Assembly: GCA_963693305.1 (NCBI GenBank)
Contig: OY855904.1
Coordinates: 36,275,417-36,339,416, forward strand
Direction of reading: 5' to 3'
DNA length: 64,000 nucleotides
Origin: Meandrina meandrites
Taxonomy: Eukaryota; Cnidaria; Anthozoa; Scleractinia; Meandrinidae
The translations under genes were made by a program, and so were the position numbers. Shown piece by piece: positions 11,501 through 23,200 of this stretch. The notes beneath the pieces are model-generated. The model saw only the letters and a list, made by a program, of their open reading frames with translations. It was not told where the DNA came from and did no database searches. Every line of letters starts with the position of its first letter. Positions within the stretch are counted from its first letter, which is position 1.

Positions 11501-14126
11501 AATGCAAGCGCTTTTACTGGTTTCTAGATTTTCAATGTGTTAGACACTTTCATTCATGAAGCATATCTGAGATGCAACCATCCAACCACCAAGTGAGTCT
11601 TTCTGAAGAAATACAACATAATAATTTTTTGCATTAAATGGAAACTCGGAAAAAAATCTGAGTTCCAAATGGGACTTGAACCCACCACCCTCTGTGATCT
11701 AGTCGGATGCTCTAACCACTGAGCTACTGGAGACTCCATGGTGAGTAAGGGTGAAATGTGGGTTTTTGACTAGAACTGCATCAGGCAGTCACATCTTAAA
11801 CTCATCACAAATGGGTAAGCTTAGGAAACTTGGGAACTGGTGCATTAATTAAATGTTAGCTGGTTGGCAGATGCAAATATATGCAGAAAGGAGGTTTCTA
11901 TAATTATAATATTAATAGTATTTCTTGGAAATGGGAACCACCAGAGAAAAAGCAGCCACTAACAGGCATAGTCACATGTGCAAAAATTCAATGGAAACAA
12001 CTTAGCTAAAGGAATACTTACCTAGATACCAGCAAACCAACAGGGAGGAAGGGGAGTATGCAAAAATAAGATGAATGAGTTGCACATGTAATGCAATACA
12101 CAACAAAGGCCCTGGGAATCCCACATGGCAACCCCACAGGTCACAGTTTCTCCCAAAGGGGGAGACTTCTGGCCACAATGGTTTGAGTGTTACTTTGCCT
12201 AAATGATATTTACCAGTAGCCACATTTAAACTCATCACAAATAGAATGGGACTAAATGTGCCCATTTGTCAGTTGGACAAGGAAAACCTGTAGGGTGTTA
12301 CTTGCCAAGCTGACACCAAAAGGAAATGAAATTTGCTTGTGTGAAAGCATAATGTCGGACATAAAAATCTGAACTTTAGGCTTTTATTTAAACAAAAGGT
12401 CAACGAACATTTTATTTGTAATTTTTGAGTTATTTTTTCAAAAAAATAACTCTTAGTCGGCGCAATGGACCGTGTAGTCAGTCAGTCAGTCAGTGGAGTA
12501 TGTTTGTATCTCACACCAATCAGGTTTGAGGTACTATCCGAACCAATGAAATTGCAGTTTATAAAGGGGAAGTAATCTGACACAGTTGTAATCGAGCGAT
12601 TTCATTCAACGATTTTCGATTTGTAGAAGGTGGAATCGGTGAGTTGTGAATTAACCCCGGTTTTGAAACGCTCGCCTGCTTACAACGCACACGCCGCCAG
12701 CAAAAAACCCAACACTAAATTGTTATTCAAGCGTTCCTTTAGGACGGGCTAGTTTCGCTGACCGTAGTAGAAATTGCATTAAGCATTTGCACAAAGCAGA
12801 TTTGAAGAATAATGTTCTCATTGTGATGTTAATACTGTGTCATAAAAATGGCAAGGAACCTTCTTCAGAGTGAGTTGTGGCCTCTTGTTTTAAGAGTTTG
12901 TGACAAGGAAACTTCTTAAATTTAATACTGCTTGAGACTCCGTGTTGCCAACTGAAAACCGCAATTAATTTAATTAGTCTCTTTAGCGTCTTGCTCCGGC
13001 GATTAGCTGACTCTCCGGCAAGTAGCGTTCATGTTTATACATCTTATTCCAAAATGGTGGAAAATATATTTATTTTTTTGGTCTTCATGTTAATTGGCCC
13101 TCATGGCCTCGATCGCATCTGCAGAATTCAAAAGAATCTTTGGCTTAAAACGAGGCCATGAGGGCCAATTAACATGCAAACAAAAGAAGAATGTATCTCC
13201 CGCCATTTTGGAATAAGGTGTATACCTTAAACACACCACGTTTAGACATTTAATTAACCGGTATGGGTATTGACTTTAAAATGGTTTTGCTTTTAAAATT
13301 AACTACGATCGATAGCGGCAACAGGCTAGAATAAGAGCATGTCATTCCATGGCAGTTTGATAACTAAAATTAATTAGTTCTTGTTCCTGTTTGTTGAATA
13401 AAAATTTACATTTACGACAGGAAACAAATACTCCAGGTGTACTACGCTTTTTAAAAGCTTTCCTGAAAATATAGTTTTTGATTTGATTCGTTTACTTTTC
13501 GATTACTCAATGGAGACATGGTGCTTTTCAAGAAAAACAAAAGTGTCATGTTACATGCGTTGTCGTTTTACAGTGTTTGACAAAAACACAAAAGGTCCTG
13601 TAACAAACAAAAGTATCTCGTTACGGTTGTAAAAAAGCTAGCAACAAAATAAGCGCTAGCTGAATAAGCCATTTCGTGACATTTTGACAATTAAATTAGT
13701 TCTTGTTTTTTCTAAATAATAAAAATTTACTATTGAACGAAACGGTTTTGACGTAACAAATTGCACGTAAAAATTATTTTGTCTGCAACATTTTTTTTTC
13801 AAAAAATGCGTCTTAGTCGTAGCAAGAGACTATGTAGTTAGTGATGCACCATGCACAAATAGCTCAACCATCCCAACAGGACTAACACCCAGTCTTACCC
13901 GAAGCAACCCAATCAATTGAAAAAATAACTCCTGCACGCTTAGCGTGCCTATGTTTACTATAAGCTTTTATATGTTTTTACCATGATTGTAGTTTTTACA
14001 TTTTTAAACTTTTTAAAATATTTTTGTATTTTTACCTTTTTAAAATTTTAAAATCTTACAGGACCCCTAAGATAACAGTACTCTCAAGTACTGATGGGTT
14101 AATCCTGTTAAAATATTCGTTTTTTA

Positions 14127-14204
<78 letters not shown>

Positions 14205-17200
14205 CGATCTGCATGTAGATGGGGTGAAGCCTTGAGTCAAAAAGGCATAGTGCTAGGATGAGGTTGAGCATCCGGTACCAACCACCTGAACTCTTGCCAA
14301 TAAAATCAACACACAGCATCAATAACAGTGTAGAGCTGAAAAGGAGAAACTGACGTAGGACTGAGAGTAACAAAGTAACAACCTGATTAGACCAGGCACT
14401 TTAGAAGTTGTATTTGGGATGCAGACTACATTGTCTCTGTCAGAGTAAAATAGGACCTGCCTCTTACACCACAAGTGTTCCTAGACATGAGCAACAACGA
14501 CTGCTGTGAACGGCTGCTTGTAGGTGATGGACTGCTGTTACAGTGTAAGAGCAAGCCAGCAAACCAATGGCCCTTCAGATATGCTGCAAAACCATTGATG
14601 CAGCCACGTCTGAGGAAACTTCAACATTACCTTTGGGCAGCAGTCCTGGGGAAAGCCAGAAACCAACACTGTGCCGGTGAGACAAATTGATGTCACCATT
14701 GAAGGTCTAGGAGAAACTCCTTACCAAGATGAATAGGATGATCCCTCCTTCTGAAATGGCATGATTTTAAGGTCAATCGTGTTGTGCACACGATGCAAAA
14801 GGCCAATAGGAAATTTGAAAGTTTCTTCCTGTTGCACCACTTTTGTGGAAGCGAGGAACTAAAAAGTTCTTGCTGGTCCAATAGTTTCACTGTAGGGAGA
14901 CGTGATTGGTTGACTGAATCCTGCTCAATCCTTTTGATAATCAGCACTGTTTAGTGGGCCCACACACTAGTCTGGGCAAAGAGGCAAAAGGAAATGAAAC
15001 TTGCAAGGGTAGTACACAGGTTATGCCTGCACCAAGGCACCTCAGGATGGCCTCTATGCCAGTGAAGTCATCCACGTTATATAGCAGATCAGGAATGTAA
15101 TATGAATTCACTAGGATCCACTCCACCTGGATGTTGATTAATTAAAGAAAAATGGAGCTGACTGAGGGTCAAAGGGGAGAGCTAAATCCACATTATAGCG
15201 GTTGCACCATTAATTTTGTCCCCACTGATGAATAAGGTGATTCTACATCCTATTTGGCCATTGGGGCCCTTTTATCAAACTGGGATACTAGGCAAATCAC
15301 CTGATTTAGAGTAATGTAATGAAGGGTAAGCTCATCTGAGTTTATCCCACCATTGATGCTATCACCCCCTCCCCCCCTCCCCTGTGTTGAAAAGGTCCAC
15401 AATGAGATGCCACTTTCTTACTTGGCCCCAACGTTGATGTTAGGAAGGGAAAGGAAAAAGCACCTCATTGGCAAGATAACCCAAGTGCACCGGTAAGCAG
15501 ATGGCTTGTTCTTCTTAGTGGACTTAAGCTTTTGAAACAGGCAGAAGCTTAATTTAAACGCATGATATAGTCCATGATCCATCCAGCACAAAGTCAACCT
15601 GCTGATGATCAGGTTAATGTCACAACTTCTAGCCGGTAAACTGCTCCACCTACTGAGGGGTGACCAGTGCTCTGAACTTTTGGCTGGCTTACTCCAACCA
15701 CTTTCAAAAACCTTTATTGGGTAATTTTGACATTTTCAAATATTTTAAAAGCCATCTATCACCCCCCTCCCCCTCCACGATATTAATGTTGCATACCCTG
15801 CATGCATGACATTTAGTTGGTTAAGCAATAACTTTGAAAGGGGAGTGGGGGTCAGAAGATAAATTTCTTACTTCTTTTCTATTCCTTTGAACAATTTTAA
15901 AGGGAAAGGCATTATTTTTTTAAGGAGAGTGTCTCATCCATTTTGAAAGTGGTTGTGGTTCTCAGGGCAGGCTCCTATGTGGTGTTGGCCACTTCAACCT
16001 GAGCATTAATTTTGTGGGAGGAGCAGCAGGAGCCAGTGGGCCAATGTAATGACCTCAATTCCAGGTTTTACAGATGATTCATGATGATAAAATTACTCCA
16101 CAAAGCTGGTTTGGGTCATCCAAGAGTGCACAGTGGGGATGTACAGATGCTCAGCAGTTACATGGAAGTTGTGCAGCTGGATGTTTATCGTTGACTAGGC
16201 TGTATAATTTGTCAAAGCAATATGTTCTTGAAAGGCCTAATTGTAGTCCAACCAAACCCAGCCAGTGAACTGGATTAGCGGCTGGTACTGGGCAGGAGTA
16301 AATCCTTGCAGCAGTGAGGGAAATTGGTTATTAGGATGAGGCAGTGAATGTTTTATCATTGAAACTTGCCCAGACCAAAATTAATTAGTACTTTTTTCCC
16401 TTGTCGATGACCTTGTACTGTAATGTTCGTGTCTAGGCCTAGGGTTTCAATTGCATACCTTTTGCATAGGCTTATAAATGATTGGCTAAAGCTACCTAAC
16501 TTATAAATTATCCCAGAGTTTGTTCAGGTCCATTTAGTGCCATTTGAACTTTATATGCTGGTTGGGAGATGCACCTTATGTTTGTATATTTGCTCAATTT
16601 GCACTTAATAGCTGCAGTGATATGATCACAGCTCATTTAATGTTAACATTTTTGCCAGTTAAAAACATTAATGCATATTATTCGTGGTTCTAGTATCGTA
16701 ATCTTGGAATTGAATATTCTGTAACCATCATTTTGTTTAATTGTGTTCAGAAGGAAGAGCTCGGAAGCGGAGAAGAACAACTGACGTTGTGGATATTGAA
16801 GACCGCCTGGAATCTCTCATCACACGTGTTGGGGAAAAGGTATGTACATGCAGAGGTGTTGTTTCCTGCCAGCAACAGGCAAATTCCTTTTATCAAATTC
16901 TTTCTTCTTTGATTCCGGTATAGTTTTGGTAAGTGATTTGTTGTTCAGTGTAACTAATACTGAATCGTTTAACATTATTAGGAACAAGATTGACAAAACA
17001 AATTTTCTCATCTGGGCTGGCCTTGGTCATACTGTACCCCGTGAATTCAAAAATAATACGACTCCACGTACAATTTCATTATCTTTCGTCATCAATAACA
17101 ATGTTTTTAATATGTCCAAGAAAAGATCAAAACATTATTATGCATGTAAGTTTTGTGTTTGTTTAAGCTAACAGTGTTTTTAATCGGTTTTCCACCCGAC

Positions 17201-20200
17201 TTAAATTCGATTCAGAGTATTCATAACATAAATGTAGGAGGAACAGCCTATTAGATTAAAACTTACTTCTTCTGTGTTGTCTGAAAAAGAAAAATCGTTT
17301 TATGAAACCAGACTGTTACTACCATTTTCAAGCGACTGTAAACGGCTAACTTTTAAGGCGTTTTGTCACGACCAAAACAAGTTTGTCTGACAAACTGTCG
17401 CGTTTTACAAGGAAACCAATTAACGTAAAAAAATCCCCCCAAAACATAATAAAAAAATAAGTCAATGAAAGGTCACTGTCTCAGCATTTGCCAGAAATAT
17501 AAAGCCGCCATTTGCTGTCGACATAATTTCATTGAAGAAACAAATCGTTGACGCTAAAGGTTTCAAAATCCGTGTTTCATGTGCAGAAACACACAGGCGG
17601 AGCTATCAAAACTTGACATGTTTATGCTCCAAACCTCGTCAGTTCAGTTGAGAAATGCGACAGTTTGTCTTGGCAAAATTTAAAGGAGCTCTGTCACGGG
17701 AATTTCACAGATTTTTGATCTAAAATGTTCTGAATTTAGTGGAAGGCAGCTTAACCCATGAAAAACATTAGCTTTGAACATCTAGAGGAAGAAGATATTA
17801 TATAACCTTAATTTGTGGATAGAAATCAAACTACGGCTATAAACATCGATTTTTGAAGACATGCGGAAACAACTTGAAAAGTTTAGCCTCAATTTTTAAG
17901 CGATGACGTCATTTTATGATGTCATCGGTTAATGCTGTAAAGCGGAAAAGCGATGGAATTTATGGAATTTTTGGTGTTACGATTACTCCCTGAATTGAAC
18001 CGAAGAGCAATGGGAACTAGGTGCATTGTTTGTATTCTTTTTGAGATCAGCCATCTTGTTTTTTGGCAAAGGAAGATATTTTTTTACAGCTTGTATCATC
18101 ACCGATCGGCAAACTTTATTTCATTTGTAGCTGTTAAATTGAGATTTCGAGTCTGCAGTGAGTGTTGCACTTTATCAGTTATCGAATAAATTTGGCATAA
18201 AGTTAAGAAGTGATGTCTGTCGTGAATGCAGACGAAGCAACCGATTATTCATCCTCGGAAACCCAGGGCTTCAAAGGGGATGGGAAGGGATCGGGAAGGG
18301 AGAAACTGGGTGCGGGAAAAAAAAGGAGAGGGGAGGGGACGGGAAGGGAAGAGGAAAGGGGAAGCCCTGGGAAGCTTCTCTATACAGATCATTTCTCGAT
18401 CGAAGAGCAAACACCATTAGCGAGGTGTGAAACTGAAGCGCTCGTATGACAAAAGAGACCGGCGAGGTTCAATTAGCACCTTCAAAACTGCACAGCTAGG
18501 ACCAGATGATATCCGGTAAATCGTTTTTCGGTGGCTTTTGTCCGCGAGCAGAACAAATTGTCGCCGCTCTTAGATTTCTTGCTTGCGTTCCGACCATTTA
18601 GAACTTTTCAGTCTGCTTTTCTTTGTTTAAGTTAGGGTTAGGGTTAGGACTGAAATATTCGAGAAATGACGGAAGGACGTACTACGCCGAAGAAATCGGC
18701 GCAAGATCTTTGCCAAATATAAATTCTGTTGTTCCTGTCGCAAGATTTCGGTTGATGTCGGCGCTTTCGCCTATACACGCTGCCGTGATTTTGTTATTCT
18801 CAAAGACTGGACTTGTTCCATCATATTGAACTTTAACGGACATATGGCAAACACCAAAGGAAATTTTGAGAACGAATCTTTGCCTCTCTAACAGCTTCAC
18901 AAACGCCAGGCAAAATTTGGCCCGAATCCTGTTGGCAATTCTGCCTACACATCTCTTCCCTCTACAATTTTCCGGACGATCATGCTTTGTTCCTCTTTCA
19001 TTTGTCTAACGCTTGGAAACGATTTCAATGAAGTGCAAACTCCTTGCTCGAAGAACTCCATGTAGCGAAAATGCGAAAAGTGTTGCAACGCGTGGGCCAT
19101 GTCATCCGCTAATGTTTACACTGCTAATTCGGCCGTAATTCGAGAGTTCGTGACGACTTCCAAATCAGCATGTGATCGCTTTTCATTGGCCTCATTTTAA
19201 ATTTAATTAAAAATGAGGCCAATAACGGCTCAGAAAAGTAATTGATCGAGAAATGATCTGTATAGAGAAGCTTCCCAGGGTTTCCCCTTTCCTCTTTCCC
19301 TTCCCCTCCCCTCCCCTCACCTTTTTCCCGCTCCCAGTCTCTCACTTCCCGTCCCCGTTGAAGCCCTGGGTTTCCGAGGATGCCGATTATTAGCAGTTTT
19401 GAAACATCTGTTGAAAAGGTGAGCCATCTTAAACCTTTTTTTAAGCGATGATGATGACGTGATCGATTAATCTCGCCGTGCGAGTGGACAGGATCTGTTG
19501 TTGTCTGTTGTCTGTTGCCTGTTGTGATCAACCGATCTGTCTACTCACTGAAGGGAATGCACAAAAGGGAATGCACAATGTGCGAGCCAGCGAGCCATGC
19601 GAGGCAGACCTGCGAGGCACTTGAAAACACATTGGTTAGCCTAAATAGCACTCCGGTTAGCCTAAATAGCACTTCGGTTAGCCTACAGTTAGCTCTTAGG
19701 TAGCTTGCGGTTAGCTTTTACATTGGGATAAGGGATTTCTTGCTTGCCCGGTTCACATGGCTTGCGAGTCATGCGAGGCAAGCGAGCCATTTCGGTTAGC
19801 CTAAATAACACATTGGTTAGCCTAGCAACACTCTGGTTAGCCACAAAAGCACTTCGGTTAGCCTACAGATCGTATAGGTAGCCTTTTTATTGGTATTTTT
19901 AAGTGCCTCGCAGGTCTGCCTCGCATGGCTCGCATGACTCGCTGGCTCGCATATTGTACACACTCGAACCGAATACTGGGAAAAGAAATCAAGTCAACTC
20001 AACAAGAAATCGTCGTATAGAACTCAAAGCAAAATACTCCTGGGCCGTTAGAAAGGACTAATTTAAAGCATAAACGAAAGAAACAAATTATATTTGATGC
20101 GTTCTATAAGATGTAGTAAACAGAAATCTCTCCATTCTTTAAAACAAAAGGTGTAAACAATTTTAGACAGCGTTTGACCTTGCATCGTATATATGTATCG

Positions 20201-23200
20201 TATATCGTATGTCACGCCAAGATAACGCAATTTTTGTTGAACAATCATTCAGCACAAGTTGTCAGTTACTTTTATGTACCCTAATTTTTTGACAAATGTC
20301 GTGAAAATTATCAAAGACCCCTTGTGAAACGTCATCGCTTCTGCATGCATCGCGTGCCGTTTATTCAAGTTGCAATCCATTTCCATCATAGCCATCTCCA
20401 GCTAAAGACGCTTGTTAACAGTTTTGGTGCTCTGCAATTGTTAATAAAAATGGACCATTATTTTTTGGTTTCCTCCAATAGAAATATAAATTTTGGCTCT
20501 TCACAGGAACAAAATGACACTGTTAGTACTGTTGCCATAGTAACTCTTTCAGCTCCAGTCTCTCTCTGTCAAAAAACCAAATATCCCTACTTGTAACTTC
20601 TAAAGTGAGACAAAGGGTCCTGCTTGGAACAGACATAGTTCCCATATTGTCTTAATTCCCATCATCGGATTGACAACGCTACATGTAGATGGTTCTTGGT
20701 TTAAGACAGAAACTGGGAATTTCAGTTTTTATTGATACAGCACCAACGGCAAAACTGTTGTCATGGCAACATCCCAAAGGGTTTAAAAAATATAAACGGT
20801 TTAAACAGATCTAAAAATATAAAAAGGGATACTCTAAATTTTCGATCGCCTTCTGCGGTCTTCTTCAGAGAATGATGGATTTTTGCAAGGTTCGCAGAAT
20901 TCTAATAAGTTGCATTGACGTTATTGTTCGTTGCCCCCCTGGGGAGCAATCAGCGATGCGTAAACCCTTGGGAAGGGCGTTCTTTCATTTACAGTGTTTT
21001 TGTCGAGGAAAGAATGTAAAGACTCAAGAAACAGTCTTTTGTTCTTGCTGCTTACACCTGTTTCAAGAATTTCGGCGTAACTTGGATGTATGTCGTGGCC
21101 GATTTCTGCATGATGTTTAATCGCGGAGTTGATATTTCTGTTTGTTCCGGGCTTGTGTTCGGCTCCTCGCGATTTCCAGCTTCTTTTGCTTTCCCCAACG
21201 TATGCAAATGAGCATGTCCTGCAAGTCACTTTGTATACAATTCCTTTCAACCGCCCTTTATCCGGTCGGTCCTTGGGTTTTTTGAAGATATTTCCTAACG
21301 TTCGTACTGGCTTGAACGCTGTCTTGATGTTTTCGCGGCTCAAAATCCGTCGAATGCGCTCCGACACTCCTTTCACATACGGGATGGACGTGTATGCCTT
21401 CGGATTCTCCTGGGTTCTTGGTTGCATGTTTGTTTTGCTTGATTCGCCAGCTGACTTGATGAAGCTCTCGGGATAACCGTTAGCTTTTAAGTCATTAACA
21501 ACGCGTTGTTTCTCGTTTTGTCTTTGCGCGGTTGTTGATGGGATGCACTTAGCTCGGTCCATCAGAGTCTTAACGACAGCTCTCTTGCTTTGCGCTGGGC
21601 TGTGTGAATGGAAGTCTAAATACTTGCTCGTATGTGTGGTCTTGCGGTATACACCCACCTCGATCCTACCATCCTCATTAACGGTGTTGTTGGTGTCCAG
21701 GAAGGCTATGCTGTTTTTGCCCCTAGTTGTTGTAGGCATCTCCACTGTAAACTGAATGTTCGCGTTTATCGAGTTTAAGTGGCTGTGAAAAGCTTCAACA
21801 CCGTCCCTCTTAATGCACGCATTCGAATCGTCGACATAGCGGCGCCACCACTTTGGTTGAATGGGCGAAGTTTCTAACGCTTTCTCCTCAACTTCTTGCA
21901 TTACAAGCTCTGCGATCACCGCACTGACTGGCGATCCCATGGCACATCCCGATACCTAGTGGTATTGGGTTCCCTCGAATACAAAATAACTGTTGTGCAA
22001 CAAGAAGGAGAGTAGATCCAGGATCTGGCCTTTAGTCAGCTGTGTATGATTTCTCCAATCGTCAGATCCCTTGAGTTTTTGCTGAATGACATCTATAGCC
22101 ATGTCGATTGGTATGGAGGTGAATAGTGAAACCACGTCAAACGATACAATCAGCTCGTCATCAGCCACTTCCTGGTTACTTACAAACTCTGCAAACTGTT
22201 TAGTGTTCTTGACAGAATATTCGGTTTCATTCACGAGGTGCTTCAGAAGGGAGGCCAGATATTTTGACAGTTCGTAGGTCGGCCCGCCAATACAGCTGCA
22301 TGTTGTTTAGCCTGCTTTAGAACTCCGTTGGAAATACCTACGTATCCTTATTGGCGAAAGTCATCACAAACTTCAATTCCTCGGTGAAGATTGGCAAAGA
22401 ATCAAACAAAACATCGAGTCCACCATCGAGACCTCCCACTACGAGGCATTACATCAAGCCATCGAACAACGCTGTGAACGCGTCAGAGTAGAAATTGAAC
22501 GGAGGCATGAGCGAAAGCTTAAGAGGCTGCCAGCTTCCACGGATGAAGAAGAGCTAAAAAGGAAATGGGTAGTAAATATTTCTAGCAGACGTTTGCAGAG
22601 CAACGAAACATCACTTTTGAGGAAAGGGTTAAATTTTGCCATCACACCACGCACCGTACGCACGAAAGAAATACTCACTTCTGTTGAAGCCGCAATATAC
22701 AACTTGCCTCGAGAAAAACAAGACGCCACTAGAGCGGAGATTTACGGAGTTCTAAAGCAGGCTAAACCACCAAAACAACAAAACCTCACAAGGGAAGAAC
22801 GGAGAGCACTTAAAGACCTAAAGAGTGACGAAAATATAGTGATCATCAGAGCGGACAAAGGGAACTGTACAGTTGTCATGAACAAAACTGACTATCATAA
22901 CCAGGTCCAGGAGATGTTGCAAGATCAGAACGTCTATATGCCAGTCACCGACAAAAGGCGCAACCCGACTTCGAAAACGGAGCTTGAGCTACAGAGAAAA
23001 TTCTCGGACCTCAAGAAACTTGGGAACCTCAGTGAAACAGAGTACTGGAAACTACGCCCCTCTGATTCCACACCAGCGTCGTTTTACGGTTTGCCTAAGA
23101 TCCACAAAGTGGAACTTAAACAAATGGACAATCATTTCACTCTCCCGGAAAACACAGAAACGCGAATACCACTGAGGCCCATAAACAGCTGTATTGGCAC

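Larger units (their letters stand above)
10099..12153 (+). repeat. 2055-bp tandem duplication, unit 2
   Basis: Second copy of the unit at 8044-10098, offset exactly 2055 bases over the full length. After its end the sequence diverges (GGGGGAGACTTCTGG). Near identity throughout suggests no time for drift. Confidence 0.85.
2532..16750 (+). other. NCBP1 intron 1 (14.2 kb)
   Basis: The intron opens with GTTTGT and ends TTGTGTTCAG. Besides the separately listed repeats, 4600-5000, 7553-8040, 12160-12420 and 14220-16740 show no coding signal that I recognise. The stretch 14220-16050 has several short C-rich and G-rich runs and may be an old decayed repeat. Confidence 0.75.

Noticed and set aside
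14024..14218. Poly-tyrosine protein
   Set aside because: Translation of the (TTA)n microsatellite.
19185..19230. Short palindrome around ATTTAATTAAA as a regulatory site
   Set aside because: An isolated AT-rich palindrome inside a repetitive element, with no supporting context.
21129..21476. Plus-strand 115-residue frame
   Set aside because: Antisense shadow of the Penelope-like GIY-YIG region; its mirror occurs at 24008-24355 for the same reason.
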